Of a stretch of DNA of 64,000 nucleotides, positions 9,294-18,289 are shown piece after piece (within the stretch, counting starts at the first letter, position 1; each line of letters begins with the position of its first letter). The stretch is from an uncultured Alphaproteobacteria bacterium (lineage in GTDB: Bacteria > Pseudomonadota > Alphaproteobacteria > Rhizobiales > Ancalomicrobiaceae). Location: NCBI GenBank assembly GCA_937892955.1, contig CALBKH010000095.1, positions 1 through 64,000 of the forward strand. Reading direction: 5' to 3'. The notes under the pieces are model-generated. The model saw only the letters and a list, made by a program, of their open reading frames with translations. It made no database searches and had not been told where the DNA came from. The position numbers and the translations under genes are program-made.

Positions 9294-10118
9294 ATGGACG
9301 CCTTCCAACTCGCCGGTCTCGTCCGCGACTGGGCGCCGGGATGCCGACCGAAGACGGCGATCGTCCTCGGCTCCGGGCTCGGCTCGCTCGCCGACGAGGT
9401 CGAGGGGGCGGCGCGGCTCTCCTATCTCGATCTGCCCGGCTTCCCGCGCTCCGGCGTCTCCGGCCACGCCGGCGAACTGGTGATCGGCGGCTTCGCCGGT
9501 CACGAGGTGGCGGTGCTCTCGGGGCGGGCGCACTACTACGAGCACGGCAATCCGCGCGAGATGGCGGTGCCGATCGCCACACTGGCGGCGCTCGGGGTCG
9601 AGCGGATCCTCCTGACCAACGCGGCCGGGAGCCTGCGGCCCGAGGTCGGACCGGGGCGGCCGATGCTGATCACCGATCACATTGCCTGGTCCGGGACCAA
9701 TCCGCTGATCGGCGTTCAGGACGACAGCCGCTTCGTGTCGATGGTCGACGCCTACGCCCCCGCCCTCCTCGCCATCGCCCGCGGCGCGGCGGGCTCGGCC
9801 GGCGTCGATCTCGCGGAGGGCGTCTACATGTGGTTCTCCGGACCGTCCTTCGAGACGCCGGCGGAGATCCGCATGGCGCGGGCGCTCGGCGCCGACGCCG
9901 TCGGCATGTCGACGGTGCCGGAGGTGATCCTCGCCCGCCACGCCGGGCTCGCCGTCGCCGCGATTTCGATGATCACCAACCTCGGCGCCGGCATGACCGG
10001 CGCGGCGCTGAGCCACGACGAGACCAAACGGGAGGCCGCCAAGGGGGCCGAGCGCTTCCGCGCGCTCGTCGCCGCCTTCATCGCCGCCCTGCCGCCCGAC
10101 CGGAGCGAGACCTCATGA
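9294..10118 (+). CDS. punA: Purine nucleoside phosphorylase (class I, trimeric type)
   Basis: A 274-residue trimeric-type purine nucleoside phosphorylase that splits purine (deoxy)nucleosides with phosphate. Signatures are IVLGSGLGSLAD at the N-terminus, SGRAHYYE, LTNAAGSL, the purine-site segment MWFSGPSFETPAEIRM and GMSTVPEVILARH. The residue after SMITN is LGAG rather than a long insert, consistent with the microbial class I enzyme. Its stop overlaps deoC by ATGA. It belongs to the MTAP/PNP superfamily, and context favours nucleosides over methylthioadenosine. Confidence 0.92.
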   Translation: MDAFQLAGLVRDWAPGCRPKTAIVLGSGLGSLADEVEGAARLSYLDLPGFPRSGVSGHAGELVIGGFAGHEVAVLSGRAHYYEHGNPREMAVPIATLAALGVERILLTNAAGSLRPEVGPGRPMLITDHIAWSGTNPLIGVQDDSRFVSMVDAYAPALLAIARGAAGSAGVDLAEGVYMWFSGPSFETPAEIRMARALGADAVGMSTVPEVILARHAGLAVAAISMITNLGAGMTGAALSHDETKREAAKGAERFRALVAAFIAALPPDRSETS

Positions 10119-10882
10119 CGACGTTCGATGCGAAGGCGGTCGCCGCCCGCGCCCTGCCGCTGATCGACCTCACCGACCTCGGCGACGCCGCCACCGAAGA
10201 CGGCGCCCGCGACCTCTGCGCCCGCGCGGTGACGCCGCACGGATCGGTCGCGGCGGTGTGCCTGTGGCCGCGCTTCGTCGCCGTGGCCAAGGAGGCACTC
10301 GCCGGCACGGGTGTGAAGATCGCCACGGTGGTGAACTTCCCCGCCGGCGGCGAGGACACGGGCGCGGCGGAGACGGAGACGGCGCAGGCGATCGCCGACG
10401 GGGCCGACGAGATCGATCTGGTCATGCCCTATCGCACCTTCCTCGTCGGGCGCCCGGGTTTCGCGGAGAGCCAGATCGTCCGGGTGAAGCGGATCTGCGA
10501 GGGCCGCGCGGCGCTCAAGGTGATCCTCGAGACCGGCGAGATCGGCGACCCCGAAAAGATCCGCGCCGCCGCCGATCTGGCGCTCGCGGCCGGCGCCGAC
10601 TTCGTCAAGACCTCGACCGGCAAGGTCGCGGTCAATGCGACGCCGCGAGCCGCCGAGATCCTCATCGAGGCGATCCATGCCTCGGGACGTCCGGCCGGGT
10701 TCAAAGCGGCCGGCGGCATCCGCACGGTGGCCGAGGCCGCCGTCTATCTCGATCTCGCCGACCGCATCATGGGGCCGGGCTGGATTTCGCCCGGAACCTT
10801 CCGCTTCGGCGCGTCCGGCCTCCTCGGCGACGTGCTCGCCGCGCTCGGCGGCGGCTCCGCCGCCACGTCGACCGGCTACTGA
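10115..10882 (+). CDS. deoC: Deoxyribose-phosphate aldolase
   Basis: A 255-residue class I aldolase cleaving deoxyribose-5-phosphate to acetaldehyde and glyceraldehyde-3-phosphate. The Schiff-base lysine lies in FVKTSTGKV, with the second active-site Lys in GFKAAGGIRT. VVNFPAGG and EIDLVMPYRTF are also conserved. ATG 10115 overlaps the preceding stop by four bases. It supplies the last step for carbon recovery from deoxynucleosides imported by the same operon. Confidence 0.95.
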   Translation: MTTFDAKAVAARALPLIDLTDLGDAATEDGARDLCARAVTPHGSVAAVCLWPRFVAVAKEALAGTGVKIATVVNFPAGGEDTGAAETETAQAIADGADEIDLVMPYRTFLVGRPGFAESQIVRVKRICEGRAALKVILETGEIGDPEKIRAAADLALAAGADFVKTSTGKVAVNATPRAAEILIEAIHASGRPAGFKAAGGIRTVAEAAVYLDLADRIMGPGWISPGTFRFGASGLLGDVLAALGGGSAATSTGY

Positions 10883-10892
10883 GGGCTTTCCC

Positions 10893-12203
10893 ATGCTGCC
10901 GCAGGAGATCATCCGCAAGAAGCGCGACGGAGGGCGTGTCTCGGACGAGGAGATCGCCTTCCTGGTGAAGGGGCTCACCGACGGGTCGGTGACCGAGGGC
11001 CAGATCGCGGCCTTCGCCATGGCGGTGTTCTTCCGCCGCATGGAGCTTTCGGAGCGGGTGGCGCTGACCCGGGCGATGCGCGATTCGGGAACGGTGCTGG
11101 CCTGGGACCTCCCGGGCCCGGCGCTCGACAAGCACTCCTCCGGCGGTGTCGGCGACGACATCTCACTGATGCTGGCGCCGATGGTAGCGGCCTGCGGTGG
11201 CTACGTGCCGATGATCTCGGGACGCGGCCTCGGCCACACCGGCGGGACGCTCGACAAGTTCGACGCCATCCCCGGCTACCGCACCCAGCCGGACGTCGAT
11301 CTCTTCCGCCGGGTGGTCCGCGAGGTCGGCTGCGCCGTCATCGGCCAGACGCCGGACCTCGCCCCGGCCGACAAGCGCTTCTACGCCATCCGCGACGTCA
11401 CCGGCACGGTCGAGAGCCTCGACCTGATCACCGCCTCGATTCTGTCGAAGAAGCTCGCCGCCGGGCTCGACGGGCTCGTCCTCGACGTCAAATGGGGCAC
11501 CGGCGCCTTCATGGGCACGCTCGCCGAGGCCAAGGCGCTGGCGGAGAGCCTCGCCTCGGTGGCGAACGGGGCGGGGTTACCGACCCGGGCACTCGTCACC
11601 GACATGAACGAGCCGCTGGCGCCGGCCGCCGGCAACGCGGTCGAGGTCGCCCATGCGGTCGATTTCCTGACGCGCCGGCGGCGCGATCCGCGGGTCGAGG
11701 CGATCACCGTGGAGCTCGGCGCCGAGATGCTGATCCTCGGCGGGCTCGCCGCCTCGCTCGACGAGGCGCGGGCGCGGCTCGTCGCCGGCCTCGACGATGG
11801 GCGGGCGGCGGAGGTCTTCGGCCGCATGGTCGCGGCGCTCGGCGGACCGGTGGACTTCGTCGAGAAGGCCCCCACATATCTGGTGAAGGCGCCGATCGTC
11901 CGGCCGATCTTCGCCGAGGCCGGCGGCGTCGTGACGGCGATCGACACCCGTTCGATCGGTCTGGCGGTGGTCGAACTCGGCGGCGGGCGGGTACGGGCGA
12001 GCGACGCCATCGATCACGCGGTCGGCTTCACCGATCTCGCCGGGCTCGGCGCGAAGGTCGACGGCGACGCGCCACTCGCCGTCGTCCATGCCGCCGACGA
12101 AGCGGCGGCGGAGCGGGCGGTGGCACGCGTCCGTGCCGCCTATCGGACGGGCGCGACCGTGCCCGAGGTCCATCCGCTCGTCGCGGCCCGTATCGTCGCC
12201 TGA
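10893..12203 (+). CDS. deoA: Thymidine phosphorylase
   Basis: A 436-residue pyrimidine-nucleoside phosphorylase. The phosphate/substrate signature KHSSGGVGD and SGRGLGHTGGTLDKFD are clear, followed by the typical C-terminal pyrimidine nucleoside phosphorylase domain (KAPTYLVKAPIVRPI onward). It converts thymidine and deoxyuridine to the base and deoxyribose-1-phosphate, the substrate of DeoB. It follows deoC by 10 bp and precedes deoB by 21 bp. Frames open further upstream only overlap deoC. Confidence 0.95.
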   Translation: MLPQEIIRKKRDGGRVSDEEIAFLVKGLTDGSVTEGQIAAFAMAVFFRRMELSERVALTRAMRDSGTVLAWDLPGPALDKHSSGGVGDDISLMLAPMVAACGGYVPMISGRGLGHTGGTLDKFDAIPGYRTQPDVDLFRRVVREVGCAVIGQTPDLAPADKRFYAIRDVTGTVESLDLITASILSKKLAAGLDGLVLDVKWGTGAFMGTLAEAKALAESLASVANGAGLPTRALVTDMNEPLAPAAGNAVEVAHAVDFLTRRRRDPRVEAITVELGAEMLILGGLAASLDEARARLVAGLDDGRAAEVFGRMVAALGGPVDFVEKAPTYLVKAPIVRPIFAEAGGVVTAIDTRSIGLAVVELGGGRVRASDAIDHAVGFTDLAGLGAKVDGDAPLAVVHAADEAAAERAVARVRAAYRTGATVPEVHPLVAARIVA

Positions 12204-12224
12204 GGCGACCGCGAAAGGACATCC

Positions 12225-13460
12225 ATGGCGCGCGCCATCCTGCTCGTCCTCGATTCCTTCGGCATCGGCGCCTCCGCCGACGCCGATCGCTTCGGCGATG
12301 TCGGATCGGACACCTTCGGCCACATCGCCGAGGCCTGCGCCGCCGGGCGGGGCGACCGGGCGGGGCTGCGCACCGGGCCGCTCCTGCTGCCGCACCTCGC
12401 GCGTCTCGGGCTCCTGGCGGCGCATCGGGCCTCGACGGGGAAATCCCTGCCGATGGTCGCGCCGCCGACCATCACCGGGGCGCACGGTTTCGCGGTGGAG
12501 ACCTCGCGCGGCAAGGACACACCGTCGGGTCACTGGGAGCTGATGGGGGTGCCGGTCACCTTCGACTGGGGTTACTTCCCGAATACCCACCCGTGTTTCC
12601 CGCCCGATCTCGTCGCGGATCTGGTGCGCGAGGCGAAGCTTCCCGGCATCCTCGGCGACGAACACGCCTCGGGCACCGAGATCATCGCCCGTCTCGGCAT
12701 CGAGCACATGCGGACGGGAAAGCCGATCTGTTACACCTCGGCCGATTCGGTCTTCCAGATCGCGGCGCACGAGGAGACGTTCGGGCTCGACCGGCTGCTC
12801 GCGACCTGCGAGATCGCCCGCCGCCTCGTCGATCCGCTCGGCATCGGCCGGGTGATCGCCCGCCCCTTCGTCGGCTCGTCGCCGGCCGACTTCAAGCGCA
12901 CCGCCAACCGGCGCGACTACGCCGTGCCGCCGCCGGCGCCGACGCTGCTCGACCGGGCGAAGGCCGCGGGCCGCGAGGTGGTGGCGATCGGCAAGATCTC
13001 CGACATCTTCGCCGGCATGGGCGTGACGCGGAAGGTCAAGGCGGCCGGCAACATGGCGCTCGTCGACGCCACCCTCGCCGCGCTCGACAGCGCACCCGAC
13101 GGGGCCCTGATCCTCACCAATCTCGTCGATTTCGACATGGAATACGGCCACCGCCGCGACGTCGCCGGCTATGCCGCGGCGCTCGAGGCCTTCGACGCGC
13201 GGCTTCCTGAAATCGAGGCCCGGCTCCGGCCCGGGGACCTCGTCGCCGCCACCGCCGACCACGGCTGCGATCCGGCCTGGCGCGGCACCGATCACACCCG
13301 TGAACACGTGCCGGTGCTGGCCTTCGGGCCGGGCATCGTGGCGCGCGATCTCGGCCGGCTCGGCTTCGCCGATGTCGGCGCGAGTTTCGCCGGCCATCTC
13401 GGACTCGAGCCGGGGCCGCACGGGAGGAACGTGCTCGCGGACGCCGACGGCCGCGCCTGA
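12225..13460 (+). CDS. deoB: Phosphopentomutase
   Basis: A 411-residue metalloenzyme of the alkaline-phosphatase superfamily that interconverts (deoxy)ribose-1-phosphate and -5-phosphate. The metal-binding start LLVLDSFGIGASADADRFGD, the phosphothreonine region SRGKDTPSGHWELMG and the second metal cluster TADHGCDPAWRGTDHTREHVP (shortened in the middle here) identify it. It is the last gene of the nucleoside operon, ending just before a shared terminator hairpin. Confidence 0.95.
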   Translation: MARAILLVLDSFGIGASADADRFGDVGSDTFGHIAEACAAGRGDRAGLRTGPLLLPHLARLGLLAAHRASTGKSLPMVAPPTITGAHGFAVETSRGKDTPSGHWELMGVPVTFDWGYFPNTHPCFPPDLVADLVREAKLPGILGDEHASGTEIIARLGIEHMRTGKPICYTSADSVFQIAAHEETFGLDRLLATCEIARRLVDPLGIGRVIARPFVGSSPADFKRTANRRDYAVPPPAPTLLDRAKAAGREVVAIGKISDIFAGMGVTRKVKAAGNMALVDATLAALDSAPDGALILTNLVDFDMEYGHRRDVAGYAAALEAFDARLPEIEARLRPGDLVAATADHGCDPAWRGTDHTREHVPVLAFGPGIVARDLGRLGFADVGASFAGHLGLEPGPHGRNVLADADGRA

Positions 13461-13480
13461 AGCTTCCCCGGAAACGACGA

Positions 13481-13500
13481 AGGCCGCCCGTGGGCGGCCT
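13481..13500. terminator. Hairpin between convergent deoB and grpE
   Basis: A nine-base inverted repeat, AGGCCGCCC (13481-13489) with GGGCGGCCT (13492-13500). On the minus strand it is followed by a T-rich stretch (TCGTCGTTTCC), so it best fits as the grpE terminator. It may also stop deoB transcripts, though the plus side has no T-run. Confidence 0.7.
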
Positions 13501-13524
13501 CCATGAATCTCGCTCGACCGAGCG

Positions 13525-14118
13525 TCACACCGTCTTGTCGACGCTGGCGCCCGGTTCGGCGGGGGCCTCGGCGGCGACCTTGGGGCCGCCCTTGGAGACG
13601 CCGACCAGGGCGGGGCGCAGGACACGGCCGCCGATGGCGAAGCCGTCCTGGAGCACCTGCAACACGGTGCCGGCGGGCACCTCCGGGTTGGGGATCTCGA
13701 ACATCGCCTGATGGAGATTGGGGTCGAAGCGCTCGCCCTGCGGCGAGAGCTTGCGCACGCCGTGCTTCTCCATGGTCTTGAGGAGTTCGCGGCCGGTCAG
13801 ATCGACACCCTCGATGAGGGCCGAGGCGCCGGCGACGCCGCTCTCGCGCAGCTCGGCCGGCACCGCGGCCAGCGCCCGATCGAAGTTGTCGGCCACCGAA
13901 AGGAGATCGCGGGCGAAGCCGGAGACGGCGTAGTCGCGGGCGTCCTTCACTTCCTTCTCGGTGCGGCGGCGCAGATTCTCCATCTCGGCCAGGGTGCGCA
14001 GCAGGCGATCCTTGAGATCGGCGGCTTCGGCCCGGAGCGTCTCGATCGGATCGGGCGCGTCCGCCGCGGGTTCGACTACGGCCTCGGTCTCGGGGGTGAT
14101 CGCGGTCTCGTCGGTCAT
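13525..14118 (-). CDS. grpE: GrpE nucleotide exchange factor
   Basis: A 197-residue co-chaperone that releases ADP from DnaK. After an acidic, low-complexity N-terminus (residues 1-30) comes a long coiled-coil helix (LKDRLLRTLAEMENLRRRT) and the GrpE domain with DNFDRAL, GVRKLSPQGERFDPNLHQAM and the C-terminal beta domain ending GGRVLRPALVGVSKG. The Met at 14118 is chosen because the longer frame has no family similarity. A heat-shock-type promoter lies about 90 bp upstream. No dnaK or hrcA is nearby in this window. Confidence 0.95.
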   Translation of the reverse strand: MTDETAITPETEAVVEPAADAPDPIETLRAEAADLKDRLLRTLAEMENLRRRTEKEVKDARDYAVSGFARDLLSVADNFDRALAAVPAELRESGVAGASALIEGVDLTGRELLKTMEKHGVRKLSPQGERFDPNLHQAMFEIPNPEVPAGTVLQVLQDGFAIGGRVLRPALVGVSKGGPKVAAEAPAEPGASVDKTV

Positions 14119-14204
14119 GGACGTCCTCGGCAAACGACTTCTCTGCGGCTCATCGGCGGCGAGGCGAACCACCCGTGGGTCGGCCTCGAACCGTCGCACC
14201 GCGG

Positions 14205-14233
14205 ATTTGAGGGTTCGGCGCGCGCATTTCAAG
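14205..14233 (-). promoter_or_regulatory. Heat-shock (RpoH-type) promoter of grpE
   Basis: Read on the minus strand: CTTGAAA (14233-14227), a 13-bp spacer, then CCCTCAAAT (14213-14205). The sigma-32 consensus is CTTGAAA, 11-16 bp, CCCCATNT. Transcription would begin roughly 80 bases before the grpE start. The -35 is perfect; the -10 is approximate. Confidence 0.65.
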
Positions 14234-14265
14234 TGCGAATCGCGGCTACCCCCCCGCGAACGGCA

Positions 14266-14297
14266 CGACGCCCGGCATCGGGCGAAGCCGGGCGTCG
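14266..14297 (-). terminator. Possible terminator of trxA
   Basis: A perfect 11-bp stem (14266-14276 with 14287-14297) with a 10-base loop, 28 bp past the trxA stop codon. No T-run follows on the minus strand, so termination would be weak or factor-dependent. It lies just upstream of the grpE promoter. Confidence 0.4.
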
Positions 14298-14324
14298 CGA
14301 AGGGGACAGGCGAAGCCTCGCCGA

Positions 14325-14648
14325 TCAGGCGATGGCGCCGTTGATCCAGTCGACCAGGCGGCCCTTGGGGGCAGCGCCGACCTGCATCGCCGCCGGCTTG
14401 CCGCCGGAGAAGACGATCAGGGTGGGGATCGAGCGCACGCCGAAACGCATGGCGGCGCGGGGATTCTCGTCGATGTTGAGCTTCACCACCTTCACCCGGC
14501 CGGCCATCTCGTTGGAGATCTCCTCGAGCGCCGGGGCGATCATGCGGCAGGGGCCGCACCATTCGGCCCAGAAGTCGACGACGACCGGCTCGGCGGACCC
14601 GAGAACGTCGGCATCGAAGGTGGCATCGGTGACTTTCTGCGTCGCCAT
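14325..14648 (-). CDS. trxA: Thioredoxin
   Basis: A 107-residue cytosolic thioredoxin with the canonical active site WCGPC in FWAEWCGPCRM. The buried Asp appears in VVVDFWAEW and the cis-proline in RSIPTLIVF. Length and fold match standard TrxA. ATG 14648 is preceded by GAGG on the minus strand. A promoter is visible upstream (14705-14733), and a 7-bp hairpin (14669-14675 with 14685-14691) lies in its leader. Confidence 0.97.
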   Translation of the reverse strand: MATQKVTDATFDADVLGSAEPVVVDFWAEWCGPCRMIAPALEEISNEMAGRVKVVKLNIDENPRAAMRFGVRSIPTLIVFSGGKPAAMQVGAAPKGRLVDWINGAIA

Positions 14649-14704
14649 CTCAAATAAACCTCATCGGTCGACGCCGTGGGAGAGGGCGTCGTTCTTCGCA
14701 GTCC

Positions 14705-14733
14705 AAACTAGGAACGCGACATCTCAGCGTCAA
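14705..14733 (-). promoter_or_regulatory. Sigma-70 type promoter of trxA
   Basis: On the minus strand TTGACG (14733-14728), a 17-bp spacer and TAGTTT (14710-14705), giving a leader of about 50 bases. The -35 is near-consensus; the -10 matches at three of six positions. Confidence 0.5.
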
Positions 14734-14767
14734 GATGCGGTGGTCGGTGCGACATCACCCCACAGGA

Positions 14768-17700
14768 TCACGTCGCCGCGAGTGGCCGATCGGCGGCATC
14801 GAGGGCCTCGGTCGAGATCTCGTCGAGCGCCGGCCCGGTCGTCCACAACAGGAAGGCGCGGATGGCGCGATCCGGGAACATCGGCTGCAACAGCCGGCGA
14901 TAGAGCGCCATCTGGCCGACGTAACTCTCGGGAACCGCGCTGCCGGCGGGATGGCGGTCCGATTTGAAGTCGATCACCCGGACCTCGCGCTCGCCGACCA
15001 CCAGCCGGTCGATGCGGCCGGACACCTCGACGACCTCGCCGCGTCGATCGACGAGACGGCCGACGATCGGCACCTCGGCACGCGCTTCCTCTCCGAAGAT
15101 CGCGGCGAACTCCGATTCGGCGAGGACGGCGAGCACCTCGCGCGCGATCTCGTCGCGCTCGGTCGGCGTCAGATCGGCGGCGCGGGCGTCGAGGAAGCGG
15201 CGGGCGGCGGCGGCGCGATCGGCGGGCGGGCGAGCCGGCAAACGCTCGAGCAGGCGATGGACGAGGATACCGCGGCGGCGTTCCCGGTCGCCGCTCGCCG
15301 CGGCGAGGCGATCGCGCGGGTCGATCTCCGGCAGCGGACCGGCTCGGTCGCGCTCGGCGAGGGCGGCGGACGGGGTGATCCGACGCGGCGGCGCGACGGA
15401 GGGCGGCGGCGCGGCGATCCAGCTCGGCAGGCCGAGGGCGACCGGGGGGGCGGCTCCGGCAGGTTCCGGCACGGGAGCCGCAGTATCGCGAATCGCCGCG
15501 GACGCCGGCGTCGCCCGCCAACGCAGGATCGGTTCGCCTTCGGCGGTGGAGACGACCTCGGCGTCGGCGGCGAGCGCGGTGCGCACCACCTCGTACCAGC
15601 AGCCGGGCGCCGGTCCGGAGGCGGGCGCGAGACCGCAGAGGTAGAGCCGGTCGCCGGCGCGGGTCAGCGCCACGTAGAGCAGGCGATGGTATTCGCCGAG
15701 CGCCTCTTCGCGCAGCCGATCACGTTCCTCGATCACCCGGCGCGGCGTCGGCTTGCGGTTCCACACCAGCGCCGGCGCGGCGCCGGGCGGGGCGCCGGGC
15801 ACGGCCAAGGTCACCAGATCGGGATCGTGGGACGAATGGACCGGCGCGGCGCCGCCGTCGACCAGGAAGACCACCGGCGCTTCGAGGCCCTTGGCGCCGT
15901 GCACCGTCATCACCCGGATCTCGTCACGGCTCTCGTCGAGTTCGCGCTTGATCTCGGGGGCGGCGGTCGCGACCTCCTCGAGGAAGCGGCCGAGGCTCAC
16001 CGGCGGGCCGCGATCGGCGGCGAGCGCCAGCGCCATGAACTCGTCGAGCACGTCGTCGGCCTCCGAACCGAGGCGGGCGAGGAAGCGGCGTCGGCCGCCG
16101 TCGGCGGCGAGGACGCCCATGAACAGCTCGAAGGGCGGGACGCGGCCGGCGAGATCGCGCCAGCGCTCGAGCCGGGCGAGCGGTTCGGCGAAGCGCGGAT
16201 GGCCGGGACCGCGGCGGCAAAGCACTTCGGAGAGGCTCTCGGACGGACGGCGATCGGCGCGGGCGAGGTCGATCAGGTCGTCGTCGTCGAGGTCGAAGAG
16301 CGGGCTCTTCAGCACCGCGGCGAGCGACAGGTCGTCCTCGGGCAGCACCAGGGCGCGGCCGAGGGCGAGGAGATCGGCGATGGCGATGTGGTCGGTGAGG
16401 CGCAGTCGGTCCTGGCCGGCGACCGGGATGCCCCGCTCCTTCAGCACCCGGTTCATCGCCTCGACGAAGGGCCCGCGCTTACGCACCAGAACGATGATGT
16501 CGCGGTAGGCGACCGGTGCGCCGGTGCCTTCGAGGACGAAGCCGGGACGGGTCAGCCGGGCGATCTCGTCGGCGATGCCGCGGGCGAGCTTCTCCCAGGG
16601 GTGATCGTGGCGGCTGCGATCGATCGGCGCCAGCCAGTCGGCGGGGGCTTCGGCCTTCTCGGCGACGATCATCGGCCAGATCTCGACGAGACCGGGCGCG
16701 CCGGCGCGGGCGGCGGCGTGGTTCACGTAGTCGGCCGGATCGGCGAGCAGGCGACCTCGCAGGTCCTCGCCGGCGAAGACCCGGTCGACGGCGGCGAGGA
16801 CGTCGGCGGTGGAACGGAACGACAGGTCGAGCTTGACGTCGGCGAAGGCGCCGTCGGCCTCGGCGACCTTGCGGGCGAAGTCGCGGCGGGTCTCGGAGAA
16901 GGCGTGCGGGGCGGCGCCCTGGAAGGAATAGATCGACTGTTTCTCGTCGCCGACGGCGAAGATGGTGCGATGTTTGGTGCGCGCTCCTTCGCCGGCGAAG
17001 AATTCTTCGGTCAGGCTGCGGACGATGCGCCACTGACGCGGGCTGGTGTCCTGTGCCTCGTCGACGAGGACGTGGTCGATGCCCTTGTCGAGCTTGTACT
17101 GGACCCATTGGGCGGCGTCGGAGCGCGACAGGAGATCGGCGGTGCGACCGACGAGGTCGTCGAAGTCGAGGGCGTCGCGGCGGCGCTTGCGCAGCTCGTA
17201 TTCGCCGATCACCGCATCGGCGAGGGTCAGCAGGGCGCCGGTGGCGCGTAGGGTCGCGAGCCGGGCTCGCCGGTCGGCGATGTCCTTCAGCCGCTCGGCT
17301 TCGGCGCGGGCGCGGTCGAAGACGTCGGGGACGACGGTGGCGGCGGCCTTGGAGGCGATCGAGGTGTCGGCCTTCGCCTCGCCCGCTTTGGTCAGGAAGA
17401 TCGACGCCCACGCCTCGGCCCGGACGGCGAGCGGCAGGGCGGCGTCGCGGGCGCGGGCGAGGCGGTCGGCCTGGTCGCCGTCGCGCTTGCCGCCCGCCCC
17501 CCAAGCGGCGGCGAGACGCGACGCGTAGGCCTCCGGGATCTCGGGCGAGGCGAGGCATTCGGCGTCGAAGTCGGCCGCGGTCAGGGCCGGATCGATGGCG
17601 AGGACGCCGGCCAATTGGGTGAAGGCGTCGTCGGGCATGCCGGTGTCGCGCAGCCACTGCCGCCACAGGTCGCGAACGCCGATGACGCTCGCCAGCGCGT

Positions 17701-18289
17701 CGAGCACCACCGCCTCGCCGGTCTCGGCGAGAAGCTCGGCCAGGGCGCGGCCGAGCGGCGTGTCGTCGTCCGTGCTCGCCCGCACCAGGACGGCGTCGCG
17801 GGCGGCGGCGATCAGATCGGCTTCGGCCGTGGCATCGAGGATGTCGAAGGCGCCGCCGAGATCGGCCTCCAGCGGGAACTGCTGGAGGATGCGTTCGCAG
17901 AAGCCGTGGATGGTCTGGATCTTGAGGCCGCCGGGGGTCTCGATCGCCGCGGCAAAGAGCCGGCGGGCCGCCGCCAGCCGCTCCGGCCGTGGCGCTTCGC
18001 CCTCCAGCTTGTCGATCTCGGCAGCGAGAGTGGCGTCGTCGAGCACCGCCCAATCGCCGAGGATCTTGTAGACGCGGTTCGCCATGGTGGCGGCGGCCGC
18101 CTTGGTGAAGGTGAGGCAGAGGATGCGCGAGGCGGGATTGCCGGCGAGCAGCAGGCGGACGACGCGGCGGGCGAGGACGTAGGTCTTGCCGGAGCCGGCG
18201 TTGGCCGACACCCAGGCGGAGGTGCGCGGGGCGGCGGCGCGGCGCTGATCGTCGGTGGTCTTCTGCGGAACGGTGAAGCCGGCGCTCAT
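14768..18289 (-). CDS. addA: Double-strand break repair helicase AddA
   Basis: A 1173-residue UvrD-like helicase-nuclease subunit (alphaproteobacterial AddA). Motifs in order: Walker A ANAGSGKT near the N-terminus, LCLTFTKAAAATMA, QTIHGFCERIL, VDEAQDTSPRQW, FAVGDEKQSIYSFQGA, LSFRST, VMTVHGAKGLEAPVV and LLYVALTRAGDRLY. The C-terminal PD-(D/E)xK nuclease has VSGRIDRLVVG and IDFKSDR. With AddB it resects DNA ends for RecA loading. Its start overlaps the addB stop by ATGA. Confidence 0.96.
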   Translation of the reverse strand: MSAGFTVPQKTTDDQRRAAAPRTSAWVSANAGSGKTYVLARRVVRLLLAGNPASRILCLTFTKAAAATMANRVYKILGDWAVLDDATLAAEIDKLEGEAPRPERLAAARRLFAAAIETPGGLKIQTIHGFCERILQQFPLEADLGGAFDILDATAEADLIAAARDAVLVRASTDDDTPLGRALAELLAETGEAVVLDALASVIGVRDLWRQWLRDTGMPDDAFTQLAGVLAIDPALTAADFDAECLASPEIPEAYASRLAAAWGAGGKRDGDQADRLARARDAALPLAVRAEAWASIFLTKAGEAKADTSIASKAAATVVPDVFDRARAEAERLKDIADRRARLATLRATGALLTLADAVIGEYELRKRRRDALDFDDLVGRTADLLSRSDAAQWVQYKLDKGIDHVLVDEAQDTSPRQWRIVRSLTEEFFAGEGARTKHRTIFAVGDEKQSIYSFQGAAPHAFSETRRDFARKVAEADGAFADVKLDLSFRSTADVLAAVDRVFAGEDLRGRLLADPADYVNHAAARAGAPGLVEIWPMIVAEKAEAPADWLAPIDRSRHDHPWEKLARGIADEIARLTRPGFVLEGTGAPVAYRDIIVLVRKRGPFVEAMNRVLKERGIPVAGQDRLRLTDHIAIADLLALGRALVLPEDDLSLAAVLKSPLFDLDDDDLIDLARADRRPSESLSEVLCRRGPGHPRFAEPLARLERWRDLAGRVPPFELFMGVLAADGGRRRFLARLGSEADDVLDEFMALALAADRGPPVSLGRFLEEVATAAPEIKRELDESRDEIRVMTVHGAKGLEAPVVFLVDGGAAPVHSSHDPDLVTLAVPGAPPGAAPALVWNRKPTPRRVIEERDRLREEALGEYHRLLYVALTRAGDRLYLCGLAPASGPAPGCWYEVVRTALAADAEVVSTAEGEPILRWRATPASAAIRDTAAPVPEPAGAAPPVALGLPSWIAAPPPSVAPPRRITPSAALAERDRAGPLPEIDPRDRLAAASGDRERRRGILVHRLLERLPARPPADRAAAARRFLDARAADLTPTERDEIAREVLAVLAESEFAAIFGEEARAEVPIVGRLVDRRGEVVEVSGRIDRLVVGEREVRVIDFKSDRHPAGSAVPESYVGQMALYRRLLQPMFPDRAIRAFLLWTTGPALDEISTEALDAADRPLAAT

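Noticed and set aside
14266..14297. Strong intrinsic terminator after trxA
   Set aside because: The stem is good but no T-run follows, so it is listed only as a possible terminator.
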